Source: Nesterenkonia sp. (GTDB lineage Bacteria > Actinomycetota > Actinomycetes > Actinomycetales > Micrococcaceae). Taken from it: a DNA stretch of 64,000 nt. The stretch spans positions 124,001-188,000 of the forward strand of contig NZ_JAJUJJ010000001.1 of the NCBI RefSeq assembly GCF_029265375.1. The letters run 5' to 3'. Shown here piece by piece: positions 18,535-29,433 of the stretch. Made by a program: the position numbers and the translations under genes. The notes under the pieces are model-generated. The model saw only the letters and a program-made list of their open reading frames with translations. It was not told where the DNA came from and ran no database searches. Each line of letters begins with the position of its first letter. Positions within the stretch are counted from its first letter, which is position 1.

Positions 18535-19322
18535 TGAGCACTCCCACCGTTGAGCAAGAACCCGCCTCGAAAGTCGATCTGGCGGAGTCCGGTGATGGCG
18601 CCGGCGCCGTTCAGAGCTTCGACATCACCCTGAAGGTCCGCCGCTACGACCCGGAGCGCTCCGAGGACGCCTGGTGGGATGAGTGGCAGCTGACCATGTA
18701 CGGCACCGACCGTGTGCTGGACGCCCTGCACAAGGTCAAATGGGAGATCGACGGCTCCCTGACCTTCCGGCGGTCCTGCGCCCACGGCATCTGCGGCTCC
18801 GATGCGATGCGCATCAACGGCCGCAACCGGCTGGCCTGCAAGACCCTGCTGAAGGATCTGGACACCTCCAAGCCGATCACTGTGGAGGCCATCAAGGGTC
18901 TGCCGGTTGAGAAGGATCTCATTGTGGACATGGAGCCGTTCTTCCAGTCCTACCGCGAGATCATGCCTTTCCTGGTCAACAATTCGCCTGCCCCCACCGC
19001 GGAGCGGCTGCAGTCCCCGGAGGACCGTGCGCGGTTCGATGACACCACCAAGTGCATCCTCTGCGCGGCCTGCACCTCCTCCTGCCCAGTGTTCTGGACC
19101 GACGGCCAGTACTTCGGCCCTGCGGCGATCGTCAATGCCCACCGGTTCATCTTCGACTCCCGCGACGACGCCGGGGATATGCGCCTGGAGGTCCTCAATG
19201 ACAAGGAGGGCGTGTGGCGCTGCCGCACCACCTTCAACTGCTCCGAGGCCTGCCCGCGCGGCATCGAGGTCACCAAGGCCATCCAGGAGGTCAAGACCGC
19301 GATCCTGACCCGGTCCATGTGA
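18534..19322 (+). CDS. sdhB: Succinate dehydrogenase iron-sulfur subunit
   Basis: Electron-transfer subunit of complex II, 262 residues. The 2Fe-2S ferredoxin-like domain has the motif SCAHGICGSDAM with a further Cys in RLACKTLL. The 4Fe-4S and 3Fe-4S clusters are ligated by CILCAACTSSCPV and by NCSEACPRGIEVTKAI. Its ATG overlaps the sdhA stop by one base. A strong terminator follows 37 bases later. Confidence 0.97.
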   Translation: MSTPTVEQEPASKVDLAESGDGAGAVQSFDITLKVRRYDPERSEDAWWDEWQLTMYGTDRVLDALHKVKWEIDGSLTFRRSCAHGICGSDAMRINGRNRLACKTLLKDLDTSKPITVEAIKGLPVEKDLIVDMEPFFQSYREIMPFLVNNSPAPTAERLQSPEDRARFDDTTKCILCAACTSSCPVFWTDGQYFGPAAIVNAHRFIFDSRDDAGDMRLEVLNDKEGVWRCRTTFNCSEACPRGIEVTKAIQEVKTAILTRSM

Positions 19323-19358
19323 CCGAATGCCGGCCGGTGGACATCGGCCGAAACGGAC

Positions 19359-19392
19359 GAAGGCGGCACCCCCTGCTCAGGGTGCCGCCTTC
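19359..19392 (+). terminator. Terminator of the sdhCDAB operon
   Basis: A 13-bp perfect stem GAAGGCGGCACCC / GGGTGCCGCCTTC with an 8-base loop lies 37 bases after the sdhB stop. No long T tract follows, as is common in high-GC genomes. Confidence 0.85.
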
Positions 19393-19409
19393 GCCGTCTC
19401 TGCGCCGGC

Positions 19410-19433
19410 TCAGATGCCGGCGTCGTGCAGCAC
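19410..19433 (-). pseudogene. 3'-end remnant of a dipeptidase gene
   Basis: Read on the minus strand this encodes VLHDAGI then TGA. The dipeptidase gene at 27269 ends VLHDAGV-stop. The two copies match at 21 of 24 bases, including 17 identical bases (CCGGCGTCGTGCAGCAC at 19417-19433 and 27276-27292). It lies 7 bases beyond the hutH stop and marks the left edge of the hut island. Confidence 0.6.
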
Positions 19434-19440
19434 CTGCGGA

Positions 19441-20991
19441 TCAGTCCAGCGGCACGGTATGGCTCAGTTCGACCACGGAGCCTGCAGCCGCGACGACGCT
19501 GCCGGAGGCGACCAGCTCTGCGGCTTCTGCCAACTCAGGGGCCAGAAACCGGTCCGCCCCTGGGCCGGGGACGCGGGTTCGCAGCGTCTCCAGCACTGCG
19601 CCGGTGGCCGGTGACGGGGCGACCTGCCGAAGGTCGATTCCCCGGGCTGCTGCGCAGATCTCCACGCCGAGCACCGCGGTAAGGTTCTCCAGAGCCTGCC
19701 GCAGCTTCCGCGCGGCGGACCATCCCATTGCAACGTGGTCTTCCTGCATGGCTGAGCTGGGGATGGAGTCCACACTGGCAGGTGCTGCCAGTCGTTTGGT
19801 CTCCGAGACCAGTGCGGCCTGAGTATAGTGGGCGATCATCATGCCGGAGTCGACACCGGGATCGTCGGCGAGGAACGGTGGGAGTCCCTGGTTCCGGCTG
19901 GTGTCCATCAGCCGGTCGGTTCGGCGTTCAGCGATCGAGGCCACGTCGGCTGTCACGATAGCCAGAAAGTCCAGGGCGTGTGCCAGGGGCGCACCATGGA
20001 AGTTGCCGTTGGATGAGACACCCCCGGAGTCCAGGACTACCGGATTGTCGATGGCTGCGCGCAGCTCCCGGCGGGCCACCTGGTAGGCATACTCCAGAGC
20101 GTCCCGGGCAGCGCCGTTCACCTGGGGTGCGCACCGCAGCGAATAGGCGTCCTGCACCAGATGGTCCGAGTCTCGGTGTGAGGCCACAATCCCCGAGTCC
20201 CGCAGGAGGGCTCTCATATTGCCGGCGCTCAACGTCTGACCCGGGTGCGGACGCAGCGGTTCGAAAAGCTCCGGCAGGAAGACCTGGTCGGTTCCGTGGA
20301 GGGCCTCCACGCTCATCGCAGCCGAAATGTCTGCAGCGGTGAGCAGGTTTTCCATATCCCGGAGTGCAAGGATGAGCATCCCCAGCATGCCGTCGGTCCC
20401 ATTGATCAGTGCCAGGCCTTCCTTCTCCGCCAGCTCGACCGGCGCGATGCCGGCCTCGGCGAGCGCCTCAGCGGCGGGCATCGAGCGCCCCTGGCTGTCC
20501 AGGACCTCACCCTCTCCCATCGTCACCAGGGCGCATGCCGCCAAGGGAGCCAGGTCACCGGAGCAGCCCAGGGAGCCGTGCTCGGGCACCACCGGTGTGA
20601 TGCCGGCGTTGAGGATGTCCAGGTAGGTGGTCAGCACCTGTGGCCGCACTCCGGTCCGGCCGGAGGCCAGGGTCTTGGCGCGCAGCAGCATCAGAGCGCG
20701 AACCACTTCCGTCTCGACGGGCCGGCCGATCCCGGCCGCATGAGAGCGGACCAGAGACTTCTGCAGCTGGGCGCGCAGCGGCTGCGGGATGTGCCGTTGG
20801 GCCAGTGCCCCAAAACCTGTGGACACCCCGTAGACCGGGCGATCCTGACCGGCAAGGGATTCGACGGCTCCTCTGGAGTCAGCGACGCTGCGGAGCGTGT
20901 CCTGGTCGATATCTACCCGAGCACCGAATCGGGCCACTGCCACGACCTCCGCCGGGCTCAGCGTCTCAGGATTCAGAACGACGGCTTCCAC
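19441..20991 (-). CDS. hutH: Histidine ammonia-lyase
   Basis: First step of histidine degradation: non-oxidative deamination of L-histidine to urocanate in the cytosol. About 516 residues from the GTG at 20991, which has AAAGGA six bases upstream; an earlier in-frame ATG overlaps hutI. The MIO-cofactor loop reads GSLGCSGDLAPLA, so cyclisation would involve Cys-Ser-Gly rather than the common Ala-Ser-Gly; this variant is known from Streptomyces enzymes. YGVSTGFGALAQR and QEDHVAMGWSA are further active-site segments. Last gene of the hutU-carrier-hutI-hutH unit. Confidence 0.95.
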   Translation of the reverse strand: MEAVVLNPETLSPAEVVAVARFGARVDIDQDTLRSVADSRGAVESLAGQDRPVYGVSTGFGALAQRHIPQPLRAQLQKSLVRSHAAGIGRPVETEVVRALMLLRAKTLASGRTGVRPQVLTTYLDILNAGITPVVPEHGSLGCSGDLAPLAACALVTMGEGEVLDSQGRSMPAAEALAEAGIAPVELAEKEGLALINGTDGMLGMLILALRDMENLLTAADISAAMSVEALHGTDQVFLPELFEPLRPHPGQTLSAGNMRALLRDSGIVASHRDSDHLVQDAYSLRCAPQVNGAARDALEYAYQVARRELRAAIDNPVVLDSGGVSSNGNFHGAPLAHALDFLAIVTADVASIAERRTDRLMDTSRNQGLPPFLADDPGVDSGMMIAHYTQAALVSETKRLAAPASVDSIPSSAMQEDHVAMGWSAARKLRQALENLTAVLGVEICAAARGIDLRQVAPSPATGAVLETLRTRVPGPGADRFLAPELAEAAELVASGSVVAAAGSVVELSHTVPLD

Positions 20992-21034
20992 AGGTTTCCT
21001 TTCGGGTAGGGGTTCTTCGATGGGAGTGGTTCCA

Positions 21035-22240
21035 TCAGCGCAGGCGTTGCCCCTTGCGCCACACCGCATATGTCATCGGCATCCCTGGACGGTAGGCCAA
21101 ATGGATGGCTCTGGGTGCATCCAGCATGTGCAGATCGGCACGTTTGCCGACTTCGAGAGAGCCGACTTCGTGGTGAGCCCCCAGCGAGACCGCGGCGCTG
21201 AAGGTGGCGGCGCGGATCGCTTCCTTCAGGCTCAGACGCATCTGCAGCACGGCTGTGCTGACATTGAAGTTCATCGAGGTGGTGTAGCTGGTGCCGGGGT
21301 TGCAGTTGGAGGCCAGCGCGATGGGGACTCCTGCGTCAAGCAGCTGCCGGGCCGGGGCCAAGGGCTGACGGGTGGAGAGGTCGCAAGCCGGAAGGCATGT
21401 GGCCGTGGTCCCGGGGGTGCCTTCGGCCTGTCCGGCGTCCCAGTCCGTCCAGGTGTCATGCAGTGCATCGATGTCAGCTTCGCTGAGGTAATTGACATGG
21501 TCGACGCTGGCTGCGCCGAGCTCCACGGCCAATTGCACCCCGGGACCCGGGCCGAGCTGGTTTCCGTGAACTCGCAGTCCGAGTCCTGCCTCTTTCGCTG
21601 CGCTGAGCACCTGCCGCGACTGGTCGGCGGTGAAGGCTCCTTCCTCGCAGAAGACGTCGGCCCATTGGACGTGCCGGCGGACAGCCTCCAACATGGGGCC
21701 GGCTGCCAGGGCGGTGTAGGACTCCGCCTCCTCGCCCGGAGGGACGAGGTGGGCACCCAGGTAGGTGACGGCGTCGACCTCACCTGCCTGTCGCAGTTCG
21801 TCCAGCAGCCGGGCGTGCCGGGCTTCCTCATCCAGGCTGAGTCCGTAGCCGGTCTTCGTCTCCAGGTAGGTGGTTCCCCCCGCGACAGCCTCAGCGATGC
21901 GTCGGCTCACCAGGGTCTTCAGTCGTGCGTCGGAGGCGCTCCTGGTGGCTTCCATGGTGGTGCTGATCCCACCTGCGACGTAGTCGGCCCCCGCCATCCG
22001 CGCTTCAAACTCTTCACTGCGATCGCCGTCGAAGACCAGGTGGGTGTGGGAGTCCACCCAGCCGGGCAGCACAGCCCGGCCCGCGGCGTCGAATCTCTCG
22101 TCGGCCGCTGGGGCCCGGTCGGCGGATCCGATCCAGGCGATGCGGCCGCCCTCAATGACGAGCGCCGCATCATGCAGCACCCGGTCAGCCTGGTCCACTG
22201 TGACCAGTTCCCCAATATTCGTGACGAGCGTGGTGGTCAT
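21035..22240 (-). CDS. hutI: Imidazolonepropionase
   Basis: Third hut step: opens 4-imidazolone-5-propionate to N-formimidoyl-glutamate. The 401-residue amidohydrolase-superfamily protein carries the metal-binding WVDSHTHLVFDGDR near residue 62, a TYLETKTGYGLS segment typical of HutI, a lone HGNQ histidine motif in the middle and SNCNPGTS late in the barrel. AGGAG lies upstream of the ATG. It is placed between the carrier gene and hutH. Confidence 0.94.
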   Translation of the reverse strand: MTTTLVTNIGELVTVDQADRVLHDAALVIEGGRIAWIGSADRAPAADERFDAAGRAVLPGWVDSHTHLVFDGDRSEEFEARMAGADYVAGGISTTMEATRSASDARLKTLVSRRIAEAVAGGTTYLETKTGYGLSLDEEARHARLLDELRQAGEVDAVTYLGAHLVPPGEEAESYTALAAGPMLEAVRRHVQWADVFCEEGAFTADQSRQVLSAAKEAGLGLRVHGNQLGPGPGVQLAVELGAASVDHVNYLSEADIDALHDTWTDWDAGQAEGTPGTTATCLPACDLSTRQPLAPARQLLDAGVPIALASNCNPGTSYTTSMNFNVSTAVLQMRLSLKEAIRAATFSAAVSLGAHHEVGSLEVGKRADLHMLDAPRAIHLAYRPGMPMTYAVWRKGQRLR

Positions 22241-22301
22241 AGCGAGCTCCTCTCGCTGCGAAGCTGTGATGTGAAGGGTGAGAGGGTTTTCTGGTCAGTC
22301 C

Positions 22302-23636
22302 TCATGTGAGAGCCACGACGAGGTAGGCCAGCGGGGTGGCGATCACCAGCGACAGCACAACGCGCTGGAGCCAAATGACAAGCATGTGCCAGAGCTTCAC
22401 CGGAATCTCTGTAGCCAGCACAGAGGGCACCATCGCGGAGAAGAAGATCACTGCCGAGACGCACAGTACACCGATGACCAGTCGCAGAACCTCGGACTCA
22501 TGGCCGGCTACGAGCGTTGCCGGCAGGAACATCTCAGCCACGCCGACTGCGGCAGCTGTGGAGGCCAGCCCCGGGTCGGGCAGTTGGACGACCCAGGCAA
22601 AGGGATAGAAGAGATAGCCGATCCATTCGAAGACCGGGGTGTGAAGTGCCAGCACGAGTCCGATGAGCCCTACCGACATAATGGAGGGCAGGATCTGCAT
22701 CGACATCAGCAGACCGTCTCGGAAGTTTGTGAGCACATTCTTCCACAGCGGCGGAGCAGTGCGCAGTGCCTGACCGGCCTCGCCCCAGGCCGCGTTGACC
22801 CGATCGTTGGTGATCCTCTGCTCGGGTTTGGGCTCGACGCCGGGATAGTAGTCCTCACCGATAGTGCGCAGCGGCGGGATGCGCACCACGATAGCGGTGA
22901 CTGCGAAGGTCACCACCAGGGTGAGGAAGAAGTACCAGAGCCAGATGCCCATCAGGTCCAGGGTATTGGCCACCACGATCATGAAGGTGGCGGAGACCGT
23001 GGAGAACCCCGTGGCGATGATCACCGCCTCCTTGGCGTTGTACCGCCCGGTTTTGTACACCCGGTTGGTGATCAGCAGCCCGACTGAGTAGCTGCCCACG
23101 AAGGAGGCCACAGCATCGATGGCTGAGCGTCCGGGCGTTTGCCACAGCGGACGCATCACCGGGCGCAGCAGCACCCCGAGGAACTCCATGAGCCCGTAGC
23201 CGACCAGCAGGGCCAGGAAGATTGCGCCGACAGGCACCAGCAGCCCCACCGGGATGACCAGGGCGTTGTAGAGGAACGGTCCCAGATCCGGGTCGAAGAG
23301 CCACCCCGGCCCGTAGTTGAAGACAATCATCGACCCGGCCGCCAACCCAAGGATGTTGAGGAAAGCGAAGACTGTCCGCAGCGGTGACTGCCGCCACCGG
23401 CCTGAGACGAACGGGTAGGCCGTGCCGGCGGCGATCAGGGTTAGTGCGACATACCTGTCGGCCTCGCCGAGCACCTCGCGCAGAAAAGTCACGAGGTGAT
23501 CCAGGGGAATCGTGCTGTTCTCACCGATGGTGATCGGGACGAAAAACATGAAGACGCCGATGCCGCTGTAGAGGAAGAACCGCCAGACAGCCGGGGGCCG
23601 CGCAGGGGTGGTCGGGGGAGTTTCTGCTGCGGTCAT
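22302..23636 (-). CDS. YjiH-family nucleoside-recognition (Gate) domain membrane protein, putative hut carrier
   Basis: Polytopic membrane protein of about 444 residues with ten or so hydrophobic helices. It resembles YjiH-type proteins with the nucleoside-recognition Gate fold: a conserved FVGSYSVGLLITNRVYKTGRY region, repeated charged helix caps and GVAEMFLPATLVAG. YjiH proteins are repeatedly found in hut loci, where transport of histidine or urocanate is suggested but not well proven. Here it lies between hutU and hutI on the same strand, supporting that guess. The ATG at 23636 is preferred over a TTG at 23660. Confidence 0.82.
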   Translation of the reverse strand: MTAAETPPTTPARPPAVWRFFLYSGIGVFMFFVPITIGENSTIPLDHLVTFLREVLGEADRYVALTLIAAGTAYPFVSGRWRQSPLRTVFAFLNILGLAAGSMIVFNYGPGWLFDPDLGPFLYNALVIPVGLLVPVGAIFLALLVGYGLMEFLGVLLRPVMRPLWQTPGRSAIDAVASFVGSYSVGLLITNRVYKTGRYNAKEAVIIATGFSTVSATFMIVVANTLDLMGIWLWYFFLTLVVTFAVTAIVVRIPPLRTIGEDYYPGVEPKPEQRITNDRVNAAWGEAGQALRTAPPLWKNVLTNFRDGLLMSMQILPSIMSVGLIGLVLALHTPVFEWIGYLFYPFAWVVQLPDPGLASTAAAVGVAEMFLPATLVAGHESEVLRLVIGVLCVSAVIFFSAMVPSVLATEIPVKLWHMLVIWLQRVVLSLVIATPLAYLVVALT

Positions 23637-23687
23637 GATCTCTCGCTTACGGTTTCTCAAGGGCAGGTTGGTGACGTGAGCCTGTCC

Positions 23688-25379
<1,692 letters not shown>

Positions 25380-25410
25380 CGGGAGCCTTTCCGTGGCCAA
25401 GACGTGCGAA

Positions 25411-25455
25411 GATTTCACTGCATGACATGCGATTTTCACACATTACAACTATGAT
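25411..25455. promoter_or_regulatory. hutU/hutG divergent control region
   Basis: The 154-base gap between hutU and hutG contains an exact dyad GCATG-A-CATGC at 25420-25430. It is flanked by direct repeats GATTTCAC (25411-25418) and GATTTTCAC (25431-25439). A TATGAT hexamer at 25450-25455 could be the -10 of the hutG-iclR transcript. The local AT-rich character contrasts with the coding DNA. It is a natural target for the IclR regulator encoded downstream of hutG; this is inference. Confidence 0.5.
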
Positions 25456-25533
25456 CTGGGTTACATGCAAGTCCTGGGTGGCAGAATCTTCTGTGATCAC
25501 CCGTTCCCGAGACCGAAAATGGGGCGAGTTTCT

Positions 25534-26550
25534 ATGAGCAGGTTCGTTTCGGCAGCACCATGGACAGGGCGGGACGACGGGGAGGGGCCGGAGCATGCGC
25601 GGTGGCATTCTGCTGTTCGTCCGGCCGAGGAGCTCAGCAGCGCCGATCCCGATGAGCCTCGGCTTGAACCGGCCCAGATCCGGGTGCTGGGGTTCTGCTC
25701 CGACGAAGGAGTGCGACGCAATGGAGGGCGCCAGGGCGCCGCGCAGGGGCCGGCTGCGCTGCGCAGGGCCCTGGGTGCTGCGGCAGTGCACGGTCCCCTG
25801 GCCTCCGGCGAGCTGACAGTTGCGGACCATGGGGATGTTGTCGTGGACGGCACTGGCCTGGAAGATGGTCAGGCGGCGGCCGGCCAGGCGGTTGCCTCGG
25901 CACTCAACGCGCCCGGCACGTCTCTGACCGTCATCCTTGGCGGCGGACACGAGACAGCTTGGTCGTCCTACCTTGGGCTCCGGAGGTCACAGCTGCTGGG
26001 GTCAGCCTCCAGACCGCTGCGGTGGGGTGTGTTGAACCTGGACGCACATTTCGATCTGCGCCGGGAGGATCGTCCCACCTCCGGCACTCCGTTCCTGCAG
26101 ATGGCCCGGGCTGAAGAGGAAGCCGGCCACGCTCCGCTGAACTACGCAGTGTTGGGAATAGCGCAGCCTGCCAACACCGGTGTTCTCTTTTCTCGCGCCC
26201 GGGAGCTGGGGGTGCGGTGGATGACTGATGTGGAGTGTGCCGAAGCCGGCGCTTCAGGGGTGAGCGCCTTCGTGGAGGAGTTCGCCGCCGAGGTGGATGT
26301 GCTCTATCTCAGCGTCGATCTTGACGTCCTCCCTGCGGCAGTTGCCCCGGGAGTTTCGGCCCCGGCAGCGCTGGGTGTCGACACCGGTCTGATCGCGGCT
26401 GCTGTGCGCGCCGCGGCTTCCAGCGGAAAGCTGCGACTCCTGGACGTGGTAGAGCTCAACCCTGCGCTTGATGTGGATCAACGGACTGCCAGGACTGCTG
26501 CCCGGCTGATCGATGAGGCAGTCCGTACAATGTACAGCGTTCACATCTGA
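25534..26550 (+). CDS. hutG: Formimidoylglutamase
   Basis: Final hut step: hydrolyses N-formimidoyl-L-glutamate to glutamate and formamide. Arginase-fold protein of about 338 residues. The binuclear manganese ligands are visible in ILGGGHETAW, LNLDAHFDLR and LSVDLDVLP. The ATG at 25534 follows GGGGCGAG; ATG 25519 is a second choice. It is transcribed away from hutU and followed 13 bases later by the regulator gene. The pathway is therefore the direct HutG type, without HutF. Confidence 0.92.
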   Translation: MSRFVSAAPWTGRDDGEGPEHARWHSAVRPAEELSSADPDEPRLEPAQIRVLGFCSDEGVRRNGGRQGAAQGPAALRRALGAAAVHGPLASGELTVADHGDVVVDGTGLEDGQAAAGQAVASALNAPGTSLTVILGGGHETAWSSYLGLRRSQLLGSASRPLRWGVLNLDAHFDLRREDRPTSGTPFLQMARAEEEAGHAPLNYAVLGIAQPANTGVLFSRARELGVRWMTDVECAEAGASGVSAFVEEFAAEVDVLYLSVDLDVLPAAVAPGVSAPAALGVDTGLIAAAVRAAASSGKLRLLDVVELNPALDVDQRTARTAARLIDEAVRTMYSVHI

Positions 26551-26563
26551 TGAGAGAAAGTGT

Positions 26564-27214
26564 ATGCCGGAGTCTTCCACTCGTACCGTTCAGCGGGCGC
26601 TGACTCTGCTGGCAGCGGTGTGCGAGCAGGGCACTGCCAGCTTGGCTGAAGCAGCTCGGGAGGCTGACCTCTCAGCCAGCACTGCGCTGCGGCTGATGCG
26701 GACCCTTGAGGCTTCAGGCTTCCTTGCCCGCTCTGAGGACGGGATGTTTCGGCCAGGCCCGTGGCTGATCAGATTAGGCGCCAAGACGTTGAGTCGCGAG
26801 ATGCTGATTCCGCTGAGTCAAGAGCCGATGGAGTCCGTGGTGAACGCCACGGGGGAATCGGTCTATCTCTCGGTTCCCGGTCTTCATGAGACGGCGATGT
26901 ACATCGCCATCGTTGAGGGAACTTTTTCTGTGCGCCATACCAACTGGGTAGGGCGCACAGTTCCCATGGAGGGCTCCGCTGCGGGACAGGTGCTCCGCGG
27001 TGAAACGCCGGACACCGGTTACGTGGTGCTGCAGAACACAGTGGAGGATGATGTCACTGCGATCTGTGCCCCCATCTCTGCAGGAGGACGCGTCGTTGCC
27101 GCAATGAGCACTCTGGTTCCCACCTATCGCTTGGACGAGCAGCGACAACGTGCCTGCGGGAACGCGCTGGTGGAAGCGACGGCACGAGTCTCTGAGGCAT
27201 TAGGAGCAGAGTAG
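26564..27214 (+). CDS. IclR family transcriptional regulator, probable hut repressor
   Basis: DNA-binding regulator of 216 residues. The N-terminal winged helix-turn-helix has the IclR pattern TRTVQRALTLLAAVCEQGTA followed by a recognition helix SASTALRLMRTLEASGFL. The C-terminal effector domain includes RTVPMEGSAAGQVLRG and ICAPISAGGRVVAAMS, normally the ligand pocket. At 216 residues it is somewhat shorter than the usual 240-260. The start at 26564 follows GAGAGAAAG. Its location in the hut cluster argues for control by histidine or urocanate. Confidence 0.85.
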   Translation: MPESSTRTVQRALTLLAAVCEQGTASLAEAAREADLSASTALRLMRTLEASGFLARSEDGMFRPGPWLIRLGAKTLSREMLIPLSQEPMESVVNATGESVYLSVPGLHETAMYIAIVEGTFSVRHTNWVGRTVPMEGSAAGQVLRGETPDTGYVVLQNTVEDDVTAICAPISAGGRVVAAMSTLVPTYRLDEQRQRACGNALVEATARVSEALGAE

Positions 27215-27268
27215 TGCCAGCACCGGGCTCTGGGTGTCAGCAGAGCAGGACCGGGGCTCGGCTCCCCT

Positions 27269-28282
27269 TCATACTCCGGCGTCGTGCAGCACACGCACGG
27301 TGTTCTCCCACGTCAGCTTGGCCAGGTCCTGGTTCGACCAGCCCCGCTCCACCAGTGCGCTGAGCAGGGCGGGGTACTCGCTGACCCGCTCCAGGCCCTT
27401 CGGGCCGGCCGGGACGCCGTCGTAGTCTCCGCCCAGGCCGATGTGGTCGATGCCGGCCACCTCGCGGGCGTGCTCCAGGTGCGCGACGACGTCGTCGATC
27501 CCCGCCTGCTCGGGCTGGCTGCTGATGAACTTCGGCACGAAGGTGACCATCTGCACTCCCCCGTTGTCCCGCAGCCGCTGCAGCACCTCATCGGGCACAT
27601 TGCGCGGATGGTCGTGGACGGCGCGGCAGGAGGAGTGGGAGAAGATCACCGGCATGGTGGTCACATCCAGTGCGTCATGCATGGTCTGTTCGTGCACGTG
27701 GGAGAGGTCCACCAGCATGCCGATGCGGTTCATCTCGGCCACCACCTCGCGGCCGAAGCGGGTCAGACCGTAGTTCACCGGCTCCCCGGTGGCTGAGGCG
27801 GCCCAGGCGGTGTTGTCATTGTGGGTCAGGGTCATATAGCTCACCCCGAGCCGGCGGAGCATGCGCAGCACTGCCAGGGAGCCGGCGATGCTGTGCCCGC
27901 CTTCAGCACCCAGCAGGGAGGCGATCCTGCCGGCGGCCCGCGCCTGGTCCACCTCGGCGGCGGTGACCGCCAGCTGCAGGTCGGCCGGGAAGGCCGCTGC
28001 CAGCCGGTAGACGCAGTCGATCTGCTCCAAGGTCGCGGCCACGGCCTCCGGCTCGGACAGGCTGGAGGGGACGTAGACCGACCAGAACTGGCCTCCGACG
28101 CCGCCGCGGCGCAGCGAGGGGATATCGGTGTGCAGCTCGGTGTTGCCCTCCCCTACGGAGGCAGCATGAATGTCATAGTTCCACTTCTCACGCAGCGCCC
28201 AGGGCAGGTCGTTGTGCCCGTCGAAGACCGGTGCGTCCTCAAGCACCTGGGCCAGCGTCTGTGATGCAGTGTATTCAGCCAT
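27269..28282 (-). CDS. Membrane dipeptidase (M19 family, renal dipeptidase type)
   Basis: Zinc dipeptidase of 337 residues in the amidohydrolase barrel fold, cleaving dipeptides including those with D-residues. The metal motif [11 protein letters not shown] near residue 22 supplies the first ligands. [12 protein letters not shown] carries the bridging Glu, [16 protein letters not shown] the histidines, and [10 protein letters not shown] the catalytic Asp. No signal peptide is evident, so it probably acts in the cytosol despite the family name. Its last 24 bases have a near-copy on the far side of the hut island. Confidence 0.92.
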   Translation of the reverse strand: MAEYTASQTLAQVLEDAPVFDGHNDLPWALREKWNYDIHAASVGEGNTELHTDIPSLRRGGVGGQFWSVYVPSSLSEPEAVAATLEQIDCVYRLAAAFPADLQLAVTAAEVDQARAAGRIASLLGAEGGHSIAGSLAVLRMLRRLGVSYMTLTHNDNTAWAASATGEPVNYGLTRFGREVVAEMNRIGMLVDLSHVHEQTMHDALDVTTMPVIFSHSSCRAVHDHPRNVPDEVLQRLRDNGGVQMVTFVPKFISSQPEQAGIDDVVAHLEHAREVAGIDHIGLGGDYDGVPAGPKGLERVSEYPALLSALVERGWSNQDLAKLTWENTVRVLHDAGV

Positions 28283-28317
28283 GGTCCCAGCCTACGGCGT
28301 GGCGGCCGCCGCCAGGC

Positions 28318-29430
28318 TCAGCGACGTCGCTCACCGGCATCCGCTGCGGCCACCGCACCCCACGCTGAGGCCATCAGATACACCAGGCTGAACAGGTAGA
28401 AGTAGAAGAACAGGCCCAGCACCGTGGCGAAGGGCGCCAGCACGGGGTTGTCCGTGTCTGCGAAGTTCTGCAGCAGCTGGGTGGAGCCCAGCCGCAGCAG
28501 GGAGGCGCCGATTCCGGCGATGAGGGCGGACTGCCACAGCGCAGAGATCGGCATCACCAAGCGCGAGGCCACCCGCATCAGCAGCACTGCTACGATCATG
28601 TCCAGCACAAAGGAGATGCCCAGGGTGAAGTGCCCCACCGCGGCGCGCCAGAATCCTTCCGGGTCCCAGTGCATGAACTCCCAGACGGCGTCGATGAAGA
28701 CCCGGGTGATCAGTCCGGCGGCAGCGGTGCTGACGATCACCAGCCCCAGCACGAGCATCAGCCCCAGGTCCCGGGCCTTGACCACCACCACGTTCTCCGC
28801 CATCAGCGGTCGTTCCCAGATGCTGCGGATGCCTGAGCGCAGTCCGTGCATCCAGGACAGCGAGGTCATCACGGTCAGGGCCAGGGAGACGGCCAGCCCC
28901 AGGCCCAGGCCGGAGGTGGAGAACAGGTCTGCTGGGGCGGCAATATGGTTCTCCCCAGAGCCGAGCACCCCGGGCAGCACAGTGTTGACTGCACTGACGA
29001 TCAGCTGCTGGTACTCCTCATTGCCGCCGATGATCAGCCCGGCGATGGAGAAGCTGGCGAAGAGCATGGCCGCCACGGAGAAGAACATCATGTAGGCCGC
29101 CCCTGCGGCCATGACGGTGCCGTAGTGGAAGAAGAAGAGGTTCAGGGCCCGCAGCACCCGGGTGCGCTGGGCGCGAGCCAGTCCCCAGCCGATCAGCGGG
29201 CCGACCAGCCCCAGGCCTGATTTCCCGTCCCGGCGCGCCCGGCCGTAGGCCATCCGGGCCTGCAGCTCCTGCTGCTTCAGGGTCTCGATCTGAAGCGGGT
29301 TGACCTTGGCGCGGACCTCCTGGCCGTCGTCGAGCTTCTCCACTGTGGACCGCGCCGAGTCCAGAATCCCCCCGGTGGAGGTCCGTTCGGCGTGGCTGCG
29401 CGGACGCAGGCGGGAGGGGTAGTAGTCCAT
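28318..29430 (-). CDS. YihY/BrkB family inner-membrane protein
   Basis: Membrane protein of 370 residues with six predicted helices. The family region begins around residue 100 (AAGAAYMMFFSVAAMLFASFS) and ends with FATVLGLFFYFYLFSLVYLM, typical of YihY/BrkB proteins. An N-terminal hydrophilic stretch of about 85 residues is extra. The old label of ribonuclease BN for this family is incorrect; the function is unknown. It begins three bases after the trpS stop and is co-transcribed with it. Confidence 0.85.
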   Translation of the reverse strand: MDYYPSRLRPRSHAERTSTGGILDSARSTVEKLDDGQEVRAKVNPLQIETLKQQELQARMAYGRARRDGKSGLGLVGPLIGWGLARAQRTRVLRALNLFFFHYGTVMAAGAAYMMFFSVAAMLFASFSIAGLIIGGNEEYQQLIVSAVNTVLPGVLGSGENHIAAPADLFSTSGLGLGLAVSLALTVMTSLSWMHGLRSGIRSIWERPLMAENVVVVKARDLGLMLVLGLVIVSTAAAGLITRVFIDAVWEFMHWDPEGFWRAAVGHFTLGISFVLDMIVAVLLMRVASRLVMPISALWQSALIAGIGASLLRLGSTQLLQNFADTDNPVLAPFATVLGLFFYFYLFSLVYLMASAWGAVAAADAGERRR

Positions 29431-29433
29431 CTC

